This document shows, one piece after another, positions 43,474 through 51,000 of a stretch of DNA of 64,000 nt. The DNA lies in assembly GCA_025462735.1 (NCBI GenBank), contig JAOAPC010000003.1:208391-272390 (forward strand), written 5' to 3'. A program made the translations under genes and the position numbers. The notes under the pieces are model-generated. The model did not search any database. It was not told the DNA's origin and saw nothing but the letters and a program-made list of their open reading frames with translations. Origin of the DNA: Acidobacteriaceae bacterium. Its GTDB lineage: Bacteria; Acidobacteriota; Terriglobia; Terriglobales; Acidobacteriaceae. Position 1 is the stretch's first letter. Each line of letters starts with the position of its first letter.

Positions 43474-46400
43474 GTGCTCACCGAGCTGCTCTCCCGCTGG
43501 CCGCTGATTCAGCAAATCAAGACTGGAGCTAATGGCAACGGCATCGAGTCGATGTCAGAGCGGACGCGCAACTTGCGTCCCAAGACCGATGGAGCACAGG
43601 TTGCGAGATCAATTTGCCCGTATTGCGGCGTGGGCTGCGGACAGCTCGCGTATCACAAAAATGGCAAGCTGATTTCGATTGAAGGCGATCCCGAGTCGCC
43701 GATTTCGCGCGGGCGACTCTGCCCCAAGGGCTCCGACACATTTGAGCTGCACACCCACCCGGGTCGACTGAAGAAGGTCAAATACCGCCGGCCATATTCC
43801 ACAAAGTGGGAAGATCTCGACCTTGAAACCGCCATGGACATGGTCGCTGACCGCCTGTGGGATTCGCGCGAACGCACCTTCCAGGAGAAAGACGAAAAAA
43901 GCGGCCAGCTGATAATGCAGACCAAGGCGGTCGCCCACCTCGGCGGCGCCACTCTCGACATCGAAGAAAATTATCTGATCAAAAAACTCTTCGCCATCGG
44001 TCTGGGAATGGTGTGCATTTCCAACCAGGCCCGTATATGACACAGCTCTACTGTGCCCGGTCTGGGCACAAGCTTTGGGCGGGGCGGCGCCACGACTGCG
44101 CAACAAGACCTGAGTAACGCGGATGCGATCCTGATTATGGGATCGTCGATGGCGGAGAACCATCCGGTCGGCTTCCAGTGGGTAATGGAAGCGCGGGAGC
44201 GCGGGGCGAAGATCATTCACGTGGACCCGCGGTTCACGCGCACCTCCGCGATGTCGGACATTTGGGCGCCGCTGCGCGCCGGCAGCGACATTATTTTCCT
44301 GGGCGCGATGGTGAATTACGTTCTCACCAACAATAAATACTTTCGTGACTACGTTCTGCATTACACCAATGCGGCAACACTGCTGCGAGATGATTTCAAG
44401 GACACGGAAGATTTGGACGGACTGTTCTCCGGCTGGGACGCAGAGAAGAAACAATATGACCCGGAGAGCTGGTTTTATCGAGGTGCTCCAATAAAGGGCG
44501 ATGGCAAGACTAAGCCCGGACACTCACCGGCGAACGGCGGCCATGCAAAAGATCGCGGAGGCGAGGCACAAGATACGGCCAAGTTTGAGTGGGACACGTC
44601 GCTCGAAGATCCGCGATGCGTGTTTCAGGTACTGAAGCGGCACTTCACGCGCTATACGCCGGAGATGGTTGAGCGCTTTTGCGGCGTCCCCAAAGACGTA
44701 TTTCTGAAAGTGGCAGAGACCTTCACGTCAGCTTCGGGGCCAGAGAAGACTGCGGCAATCTGCTACGCGGTTGGATGGACGCAGCATTCGAAGGGTGTGC
44801 AGGTCATTCGCACGGCGGCGATCTTGCAGTTGCTGCTGGGAAACATTGGCCGGCCAGGCGGCGGGATTTTGGCGCTGCGCGGGCATGCTTCGATTCAGGG
44901 ATCAACGGATGTGCCGACGCTCTATGACGTCCTGCCAGGTTATTTGCCGATGCCGATCTTCAATGCCGAAGCGAATACCTTGAAGGATTACATCAAAAAA
45001 AACAGCACCAGGACGGGCGTATGGTCGAACTTCGATTGTTACATCACTAGCCTGCTCAAGGCTTATTACGGGGACGCCGCAACCAAAGAAAATGATTACG
45101 GTTTTGATTGGCTTCCGCGCGTCACCGGCGATCACTCCCACTTCGGCTACTTTCTAGATATGCAGGACGGAAAGACGGAAGGCCTGTTCGTGATGGGGCA
45201 GAACCCGGCGGTGGGAGCGTCGAATGGGCGGCTCGAGCGCAGTGCGCTTTCGAAGCTGAAATGGCTGGTGGTGCGGGATATGGTCGAGATTGAAACCGCC
45301 TCGTTCTGGCTGGATTCGCCTGAAGTGCAGAGGGGCGAACTGGATCCGAAGAAGGTCGCGACAGAAGTGTTTCTCTTTCCTGCTGCGGGGACAGCCGAAA
45401 AAGAAGGAACGTTCACCAATACGCAGAGGCTGCTGCAGTTTCGTGAGAAGGCGGTGGATCCTCCGGGCGATGCCCGCAATGACACTTGGTTCATGTACCA
45501 TCTCGGCCGGAGGATGAAGGCAAAAGCGAAGAACGATACGCGACCGAGGAATGCTGGGCTGAATGCGCTGACGTGGGATTATCCCTTGGAAGGCAAACAG
45601 CGTGATCCGAATGTGCAAACAGTGCTGAAGGAAATCAATGGGCGAACGGTTAGCGACGGCAAGCAACTCAAGCACATGCAAGAGCTGAAGAACGATGGCA
45701 GTACCGCGTGCGGAGCATGGATTTACTGCGGCGTGTTTCCGGAGGAAGGACGGAACCGCGCTTTGGAGCGCAAGCCAAAAGATTTGCTCGGGCATGGCTG
45801 GGGATTTTCGTGGCCGAACGATTGCCGAATTATTTATAACCGGGCGTCGGCGCGTCCGGATGGGACCCCGTGGAGCGAGCGCAAGAAGTTGGTGTGGTGG
45901 GACGCAGAGAAAAAGGAATGGGGCGGGCTGGACAATGCCGATTTCAAGAAAGATATGGCGCCGGACACTCCTGACAGTCTTGATAAAGGGAAGGGAGTCG
46001 CAGCGCTGGGTGGAGCGCGGCCGTTTACGTTGCATCCGGATGGCGTGGGATGGCTTTTCGTGCCGAGCGGTTTGAAGGATGGACCACTGCCAACTCACTA
46101 CGAGCCACTGGAATCGCCGATTCATAATCCTCTATATAAGCAGCAAGAGGATCCGGCAGTGCAAAAGAAAGAGCGGCCGGATAATCCGTATGCAAAATCG
46201 CCGGGGGATCCACGGTATCCGTTTGTGCTCAGCACGTATCGCTTAACAGAGCAACACACGGCTGGCGGAATGACGCGTACGCTTTCGCATCTCGCAGAGT
46301 TGCAGCCTGAATTCTTTACTGAGGTTTCGCCCGAACTGGCGGAAGAAGTCGGTCTGGAACACGGAGACTGGGCTACTATTTCTACGCCGCGCGCGGAGGT

Positions 46401-46653
46401 TGAAGCGAGAGTGCTGATCACGCGCCGCATGCGTCCGATGTTGATCGATGGAAAGAAAATCCATCAGGTCGGAGTTCCGTATCACTGGGGATACAAGGGG
46501 CTTGTGAAGGGCGATATCGCGAACGACTTACTGGTGATTAGCGAAGAGCCGAATGTGCGAATCATGGAGACGAAGGCGTTGCTGTGCAATGTGAGGCCGG
46601 GGCGCCGGAACGGCGTTTCACCAGAGAGGACACGGAGGAAAACGGCGGTGTGA
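43474..46653 (+). CDS. fdnG: Selenocysteine-containing formate dehydrogenase alpha subunit (FdnG/FdoG type)
   Basis: Molybdenum/tungsten enzyme oxidising formate to CO2. Read through the UGA at 44038-44040 the protein has 1059 residues with Sec at 189. The N-terminal [4Fe-4S] ligands are Cys 48, 51, 55 and 83 (ICPYCGVGCG, RLCPKGS). The Sec site reads NQARI-U-HSSTVPGLGTSFGRG, matching NQARV-U-HGPTVA in E. coli FdnG. Later blocks also match: IHVDPRFTRTSAMSDIWAPL, GWTQHSKGVQVIRTAAILQL and the C-terminal VPYHWGYKG. No twin-arginine signal is seen at the N-terminus, unlike E. coli FdnG. Two separate open frames (43474-44040 and 44053-46653) are one gene. The beta and NrfD-like subunits follow. The product needs SelB and tRNA-Sec, not in this window. 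Confidence 0.95.
44038..44070 (+). promoter_or_regulatory. Bacterial SECIS element with selenocysteine UGA
   Basis: UGA at 44038-44040, then 18 nt, then GGUCU (44059-44063) as the loop of a perfect 7-bp stem UGUGCCC/GGGCACA (44052-44058 with 44064-44070). E. coli fdhF also has GGUCU 18 nt after its UGA, where SelB binds. Confidence 0.93.
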
Positions 46654-46710
46654 TTAGAAGTTGAACTTAGCTCAACGGCGATTGATGATTTGCAATGAAA
46701 GAAGTACATA

Positions 46711-46770
46711 GGTCCTTCGACTGCGCCGAATAATTCGCAAGCGAATTGTTCGGCTTCGCTCAGGATGACA
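46711..46770. repeat. Half MITE-like element, family B
   Basis: GGTCCTTCGACTGCGCC to GCTCAGGATGACA with internal palindrome AATTCGCAAGCGAATT, the right arm of the family B elements, placed between the alpha and beta formate dehydrogenase genes. Confidence 0.7.
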
Positions 46771-46808
46771 GGGGTTAGGTGTTTGCGGGATGAGCACTTG
46801 GTGAAGAG

Positions 46809-47597
46809 ATGGCGATAACAGCTTTTCTGACGGACTCGACACTTTGCATTGGTTGCAAAGCCTGCGAGGTCGCGTGCAAGGAATGGAACCACGTCGCCGA
46901 AGACGGCCTCGAGTGGAGCGGGTTTTCCTACGACAACACAGGTTCGGTGGGTTCGCAGACCTGGCGGCACGTAAAGTTTGTGGAGCAGAGTCCGGAGCCC
47001 GGATTTGGCGGCAATGCTCCGGAGATGAATTCGTGGTCGTTTTCATCTGACGTTTGCAAGCATTGCGAAAACGCGGGATGCCTGGAGGCTTGTCCGACAG
47101 GCGCGATCGTTCGCACGGAATTCGGCGGGGTCTTCGTTCAGCCGGACATCTGCAACGGATGCGGCTATTGTGTAGTTTCCTGCCCGTTCGGAGTGGTGGA
47201 AAGAAACGAAGATGACGGGCGCGCCTTCAAGTGCACGTTCTGCTACGACCGACAGAAGGTGGGATTGAAACCGGCGTGCGCGAAGGCGTGTCCGACGGAG
47301 TCGATTAAGTTCGGTGAAATTGAGGAGCTTCGGCATCATGCGAAGGAGCGAGTTGCGCAGCTCGAAAGTCGGGGAATGAAAGATGTGCAGTTCTACAATG
47401 CGGGTGATACCAGCGTCGGTGGAACCCACGCGATGTTTATTCTGCGGGGTGATCCGCGGCAGTACAATCTTCCGCCGAAACCGGAAGTGCCAACGGTGTA
47501 TTTGAGGAAGGCGTGGCGATCGTCGGCGGTTGGAGCGCTGATGCTACTCGGCGGGGCGGTGGTTGCGTTCTTGGCAGATGGGAATGGCAGACGCTGA
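46809..47597 (+). CDS. fdnH: Formate dehydrogenase iron-sulfur (beta) subunit
   Basis: A 262-residue electron-transfer subunit. Four [4Fe-4S] cysteine groups: CIGCKACEVACKEW (Cys 13, 16, 19, 23), CKHCENAGCLEACP, CNGCGYCVVSCP and CTFCYDRQKVGLKPACAKACP, the FdnH/HybA arrangement. A C-terminal hydrophobic segment (SSAVGALMLLGGAVVAFLA, about 237-256) probably anchors it in the membrane, as in FdnH. It takes electrons from the Sec/Mo subunit and passes them to the NrfD-like subunit. It lies 155 bp after the alpha gene, with half a palindromic element in the gap. Confidence 0.92.
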   Translation: MAITAFLTDSTLCIGCKACEVACKEWNHVAEDGLEWSGFSYDNTGSVGSQTWRHVKFVEQSPEPGFGGNAPEMNSWSFSSDVCKHCENAGCLEACPTGAIVRTEFGGVFVQPDICNGCGYCVVSCPFGVVERNEDDGRAFKCTFCYDRQKVGLKPACAKACPTESIKFGEIEELRHHAKERVAQLESRGMKDVQFYNAGDTSVGGTHAMFILRGDPRQYNLPPKPEVPTVYLRKAWRSSAVGALMLLGGAVVAFLADGNGRR

Positions 47598-47790
47598 ACT
47601 TCAGAACACCTAACCACAGAGGGCACAGAGTTACACAGAGGAAACATCGACCACAGAGTTAGCCTTTGACTTCGGCCAGGGCAGCCCGGCACAAAGAGAA
47701 AGGCACCGACCACAAAGGACACGAAGGTACACGAAGGAAAACTGAGCAATGGCGGGCGAGGCGCCCGCCCCACACACACGAAGGAAACGA
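47598..47790. repeat. Short intergenic repeats (CCACAGAGG/ACACGAAGG type)
   Basis: Repeats such as AACCACAGAGGGCACAGAG, ACCACAAAGGACACGAAGG and a hairpin GGCGGGCGAGGCGCCCGCC fill the gap between the beta and NrfD-like genes. Related units recur near 48885 and 62110. Confidence 0.65.
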
Positions 47791-48837
47791 ATGAGTGATT
47801 CAGCCCGCGTCCCGCCACGAGTTCCGAATGTTTCGAGCGAACGACGACTGGTCGAAATTCGCCGCGAAGCTGAGAACACCGGCAAAGTCGCAGCCAAGGG
47901 CGTGCGCCCGAGCGGAGCCCCGTTTCCAATCGCATCCCCAGAAACCGGCTATTACGGAATTCCACTGCTCAAGGAACCTGCATGGACGTGGCAGATCCCG
48001 CTCTACTTTTTCGTCGGAGGGGCTTCTGCGGCGGCGGGGGTGGTGGGCGCAATCGGCAGCTATACCGGAGCTGATCGGAAACTGGTGCGCGATGCGCGTT
48101 GGATTGCGGCATCTGGCTGTGTGCTCTCGCCCCCATTACTGATCGCTGATCTCGGGCGACCGACGCGCTTCCTTAACATGCTGAGAGTTTTCAAACCGCA
48201 GAGCGCAATGTCGATGGGCGTATGGACGCTGGTGGGATTTTCTGGCGGCGCAGCAGCCGCAGCTTTCGCGCAATTCATGACCGATCGCTACGGAACGTCG
48301 TTCCCGGTGCGGGTGATTGAGCAAGCAGGACAAGCGGCGTCTCTGCTGTTCGGGCTTCCCTTTTCCAACTACACGGGCGTTTTGATCGGCGCAACTGCGG
48401 TTCCAGCTTGGAACGAAAATGCCGCCGATCTTCCGATTCTTTTTGGAATGTCGGGGCTTTCGGCTGCGGTCGGGCTGCTTGAGCTAATGGGAAATCACAA
48501 GAGCCGAGCTCTTGGAGCGCTGGGATTGGGCGCCGCGCTGTTTGAATGCTGGGAAGGATTGAAGATCGAAGTTCAGCAGAAGCCGGTGTTGAAACCGCTG
48601 AAGCATGGGGCGAGCGGGACACTGACTCGCGCTGCTGGATTGCTCTCCGGACCATTGCCCGCGGCCTTGCGTCTGATGAGCTTGTTCTCCGGATCGGGGA
48701 ATAAAAGTTCGTTACGAAAGGCGGCCGCGGTTTCGTCGGTTGCGGGTTCACTGCTGACACGCATGGCGTGGATCTACGCGGGCCACGTTTCCGCGAGAGA
48801 CTGGCGCATTCCGCTGGGGATAAAATCCCAGGAATAA
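47791..48837 (+). CDS. nrfD: NrfD/PsrC-type membrane subunit of formate dehydrogenase
   Basis: A 348-residue polytopic protein from the ATG at 47791 (GAAGGAAACGA upstream; an earlier start at 47749 lies in repeat DNA). After a hydrophilic N-terminus it has GYYGIPLLKEPAWTWQIPLYFFVGG, LIADLGRPTRFLNMLRVFKP (a highly conserved NrfD segment) and MSMGVWTLVGFSGGAAAAAF, with about eight hydrophobic spans. NrfD-family proteins pass electrons from iron-sulfur subunits to the quinone pool. Here it replaces the cytochrome b subunit (FdnI) of E. coli. Third gene of the operon. Confidence 0.9.
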   Translation: MSDSARVPPRVPNVSSERRLVEIRREAENTGKVAAKGVRPSGAPFPIASPETGYYGIPLLKEPAWTWQIPLYFFVGGASAAAGVVGAIGSYTGADRKLVRDARWIAASGCVLSPPLLIADLGRPTRFLNMLRVFKPQSAMSMGVWTLVGFSGGAAAAAFAQFMTDRYGTSFPVRVIEQAGQAASLLFGLPFSNYTGVLIGATAVPAWNENAADLPILFGMSGLSAAVGLLELMGNHKSRALGALGLGAALFECWEGLKIEVQQKPVLKPLKHGASGTLTRAAGLLSGPLPAALRLMSLFSGSGNKSSLRKAAAVSSVAGSLLTRMAWIYAGHVSARDWRIPLGIKSQE

Positions 48838-49098
48838 TTTCGTTCTTCTCCGCCGCAAGTCGCTCTCGCTTTTTGAAAGCTTTTAACCGCAGAGGACGCA
48901 GAGAAAACCCGCTGAGAGCGCGGAGTCTCGTGCTTCTCATAGTTTGCCTGCGGGGTCGCAAACAGCGGTCTTGTTCATCTCCCAGCTACAGATTAAGCCT
49001 CCCCCGGACGTGGACGGCCGGGGCTACACGATGCTAGCTGACTGCGGGCTGCCCGTCTCCCCACAACAGAGTTAGTTTGCTAATCTTCGGTCCGGACA
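48838..49098. other. Intergenic region between convergent genes
   Basis: About 260 bp with a copy of the CCGCAGAGGACGCAGAG repeat near 48885. It was examined for tRNA-Sec because of the selenoprotein; no cloverleaf or TpsiC-like arm is seen. Confidence 0.4.
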
Positions 49099-50061
49099 CT
49101 AGTGCGATTTTGAAGTGTAGTATCCGGTGCGGTGTCGGGCTTTGTAGTCTGAGGCTTCGGGAACTCCAGTTAACTTCACTTCAAGTCTGCGGAAGTCTGA
49201 GTCGGCGAGTCGTTGCGAAGGATAGTAGGCAAGAAGGTATTGCGTGCGCAGTTCGTCGCTGATGGCGCGAAAAGCCTGATCGAGTTGCGTGATCGAAGAC
49301 GCATAGTAATACTTGCCGCCAGTGTCTTCCGAGAGTTGGATCAACGCGTGTTCGCCGCCGGTATCGCGGCCAGCACTGGCTTCGATAGGCACATCAATGA
49401 TGCTGTACACGATAGCTTCGGCCTGCTGGGCGGCGCGGAGCGCACCATGGTAATTGACCTGGCTGACAGTGTCACCACCGTCAGTGATTACGACTAATAC
49501 TTTCCTTCCCTGCCGGGTTTCGAGCGCCTGGGCCCCGAGAAAAACCGCATCGTAAAGTGCAGTGGCGGCGCCGGTATGCACGCGATCAATGCCGTGATCG
49601 ATAGTTTTTAAATCTGCGGTGAAGGGCACATCCTGACTGACGACTTCGCTGAAATCGTAAAGCGACAAAGCGTCGACGGGACGAATAATCGCGTGCGCAA
49701 AACGGCGAGCGGAGGCAAGCTCGAGGGGAAGATCTTTGCGGGTGCTCAGGCTGGTATCGATGTCGAGCACGATGGAAAGCGGCAGCTCGGATTCTTTTCC
49801 GAAGACGGAAATCTTCTGGGGATGGCCGTCTTCGAATATTTGAAAATTATCTTTGTTCAGATTGCCCACAGGCGAGCCATGCTCGTCGGTGACGGTAACG
49901 AAGATGTTGACCAGCTTTACGTCAACCTTGATGTCGCTGCCATTGTCAGCAGAGGACGCCGGCGCCGAGGACCTGGCCCATGGCGGCTTGGGCACGCTGG
50001 ACGAAGTCTGAGCGTGACACACGGATGCGGCCAGTAGCGCAACAAGCGGTAAATGTTTCAT
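49099..50061 (-). CDS. VWFA-related secreted protein (acidobacterial type)
   Basis: A 320-residue protein with signal peptide LPLVALLAASVCHAQT. A beta region (VKLVNIFVTVTDEHGSPVGN, NFQIFEDGHPQKIS) leads into a von Willebrand A domain (about 90-300) with MIDAS-like DIDTSLST and VLVVITDGGDTVSQ. This N-terminal plus VWA layout is the 'VWFA-related domain, Acidobacteria' family. It is probably an extracytoplasmic metal-dependent binding protein. Its ATG overlaps the stop of the MoaD-MoaE gene by four bases (ATGA), so the two are translationally coupled although their functions look unrelated. Confidence 0.88.
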   Translation of the reverse strand: MKHLPLVALLAASVCHAQTSSSVPKPPWARSSAPASSADNGSDIKVDVKLVNIFVTVTDEHGSPVGNLNKDNFQIFEDGHPQKISVFGKESELPLSIVLDIDTSLSTRKDLPLELASARRFAHAIIRPVDALSLYDFSEVVSQDVPFTADLKTIDHGIDRVHTGAATALYDAVFLGAQALETRQGRKVLVVITDGGDTVSQVNYHGALRAAQQAEAIVYSIIDVPIEASAGRDTGGEHALIQLSEDTGGKYYYASSITQLDQAFRAISDELRTQYLLAYYPSQRLADSDFRRLEVKLTGVPEASDYKARHRTGYYTSKSH

Positions 50062-50900
50062 TTGCGGGCTATGGGGTTGGATGCAGGGTTCCCTGAATGG
50101 CTGCCCGCGTTATCCGCGTCTGGCGTGCGCAGGGGCGAGGACCCTTCGGCTTCGCTAAGGACAGGCGCCCGTGCCTCCATTGAAGAATTGATGTCGTCGG
50201 GAAAGGGTTCGCCGTCGGACCAAACTGCTCCGTCTTCGAAGTGTTCTTTTTTCCAGATTGGAACCGTTCGCTTGAGAGTGTCGACGAGCCAGCGACAGGC
50301 GTCGAATGCCGCGGCACGATGGGCAGACGCGACAACGATAACGACGCTGGTTTCGCCGATCTCAAGTTTGCCGAGGCGATGGATGATTGCTGCATCGCGA
50401 ATCTGGAATTGTGCACGAGCTTCAGCGATCAGAGATTCCAGCTGTTTAAGCGCCATCTCTTCGTAGGCTTCGTAGTCGAGATACAGAGTACGTCGGCCAC
50501 GGCTGTGGTTTCGCACGACTCCTTCGAACACGACCGCGGCCCCGTCTTCCGGACGCTTGATTACTTCGAGCAGACCGGCGCTGTCGATCGCTTCATGAGT
50601 AATAAACGCCCGCTCGTCGATTTTTGTGGGCTGATCAGGGCTGCGAGATTCGGATGTGCCGCCACTTACCGGAGGCAGTAGCGCGACCTCATCTCCGGAA
50701 TGCAGCTTCATTTCAGGTCGAGCATATTCCTGATTTACAGAGATCGCGATCGAGCTGAAGCTTCCCTTGATTGCTGATAACCGCTGCTCATAGTGGCTGA
50801 GGACGTCGGCTGCGCGGGCGTGATCAGGCAGAGAGAGCAGGTCGGAGCTGCGACCCGCGAGGTCTTTTAATATGCCGAAAAATAAGACACGAACCTGCAT
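50058..50900 (-). CDS. moaX: Fused molybdopterin synthase MoaD-MoaE (MoaX-like)
   Basis: A 280-residue fusion. Residues 1-81 are MoaD (MQVRVLFFGILKDLAGRSS, ending EVALLPPVSGG with the Gly-Gly at 80-81). Residues about 93-235 are MoaE (ITHEAIDSAGLLEVIKRPED, GAAVVFEGVVRNHSRGR, IIHRLGKLEIGE, PIWKKEHFEDG with the catalytic-type lysines). MoaD must present a free C-terminal Gly-Gly to carry sulfur, and here it is internal, as in mycobacterial MoaX, which is cleaved after translation. The last 40 residues, including PVLSEAEGS, come from a palindromic repeat. The enzyme makes the pterin dithiolene of molybdenum cofactor, needed by the neighbouring formate dehydrogenase. Confidence 0.92.
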   Translation of the reverse strand: MQVRVLFFGILKDLAGRSSDLLSLPDHARAADVLSHYEQRLSAIKGSFSSIAISVNQEYARPEMKLHSGDEVALLPPVSGGTSESRSPDQPTKIDERAFITHEAIDSAGLLEVIKRPEDGAAVVFEGVVRNHSRGRRTLYLDYEAYEEMALKQLESLIAEARAQFQIRDAAIIHRLGKLEIGETSVVIVVASAHRAAAFDACRWLVDTLKRTVPIWKKEHFEDGAVWSDGEPFPDDINSSMEARAPVLSEAEGSSPLRTPDADNAGSHSGNPASNPIARK

Positions 50901-50953
50901 GGAGTGATGCCCGAACGTAGTTTATCGTGAGACGCCGACCGTGCGGCCGCAAA

Positions 50954-50981
50954 GAAAAAGCCAGCCGTTTTTGCGGCTGGC
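50954..50981 (-). terminator. Intrinsic terminator after the FecR/proline-rich gene
   Basis: On the minus strand GCCAGCCG-CAAAAA-CGGCTGGC is followed by TTTTTC, about 20 bp after the stop at 51001. Confidence 0.88.
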
Positions 50982-51000
50982 CGAATGCAGAAAGACAAGC

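Noticed and set aside
45154-46125. Minus-strand open frame of 323 codons
   Set aside because: Antisense shadow of the formate dehydrogenase alpha gene.
48838-49098. Possible tRNA-Sec near the selenoprotein operon
   Set aside because: No cloverleaf, long variable arm or T-arm consensus found on inspection.
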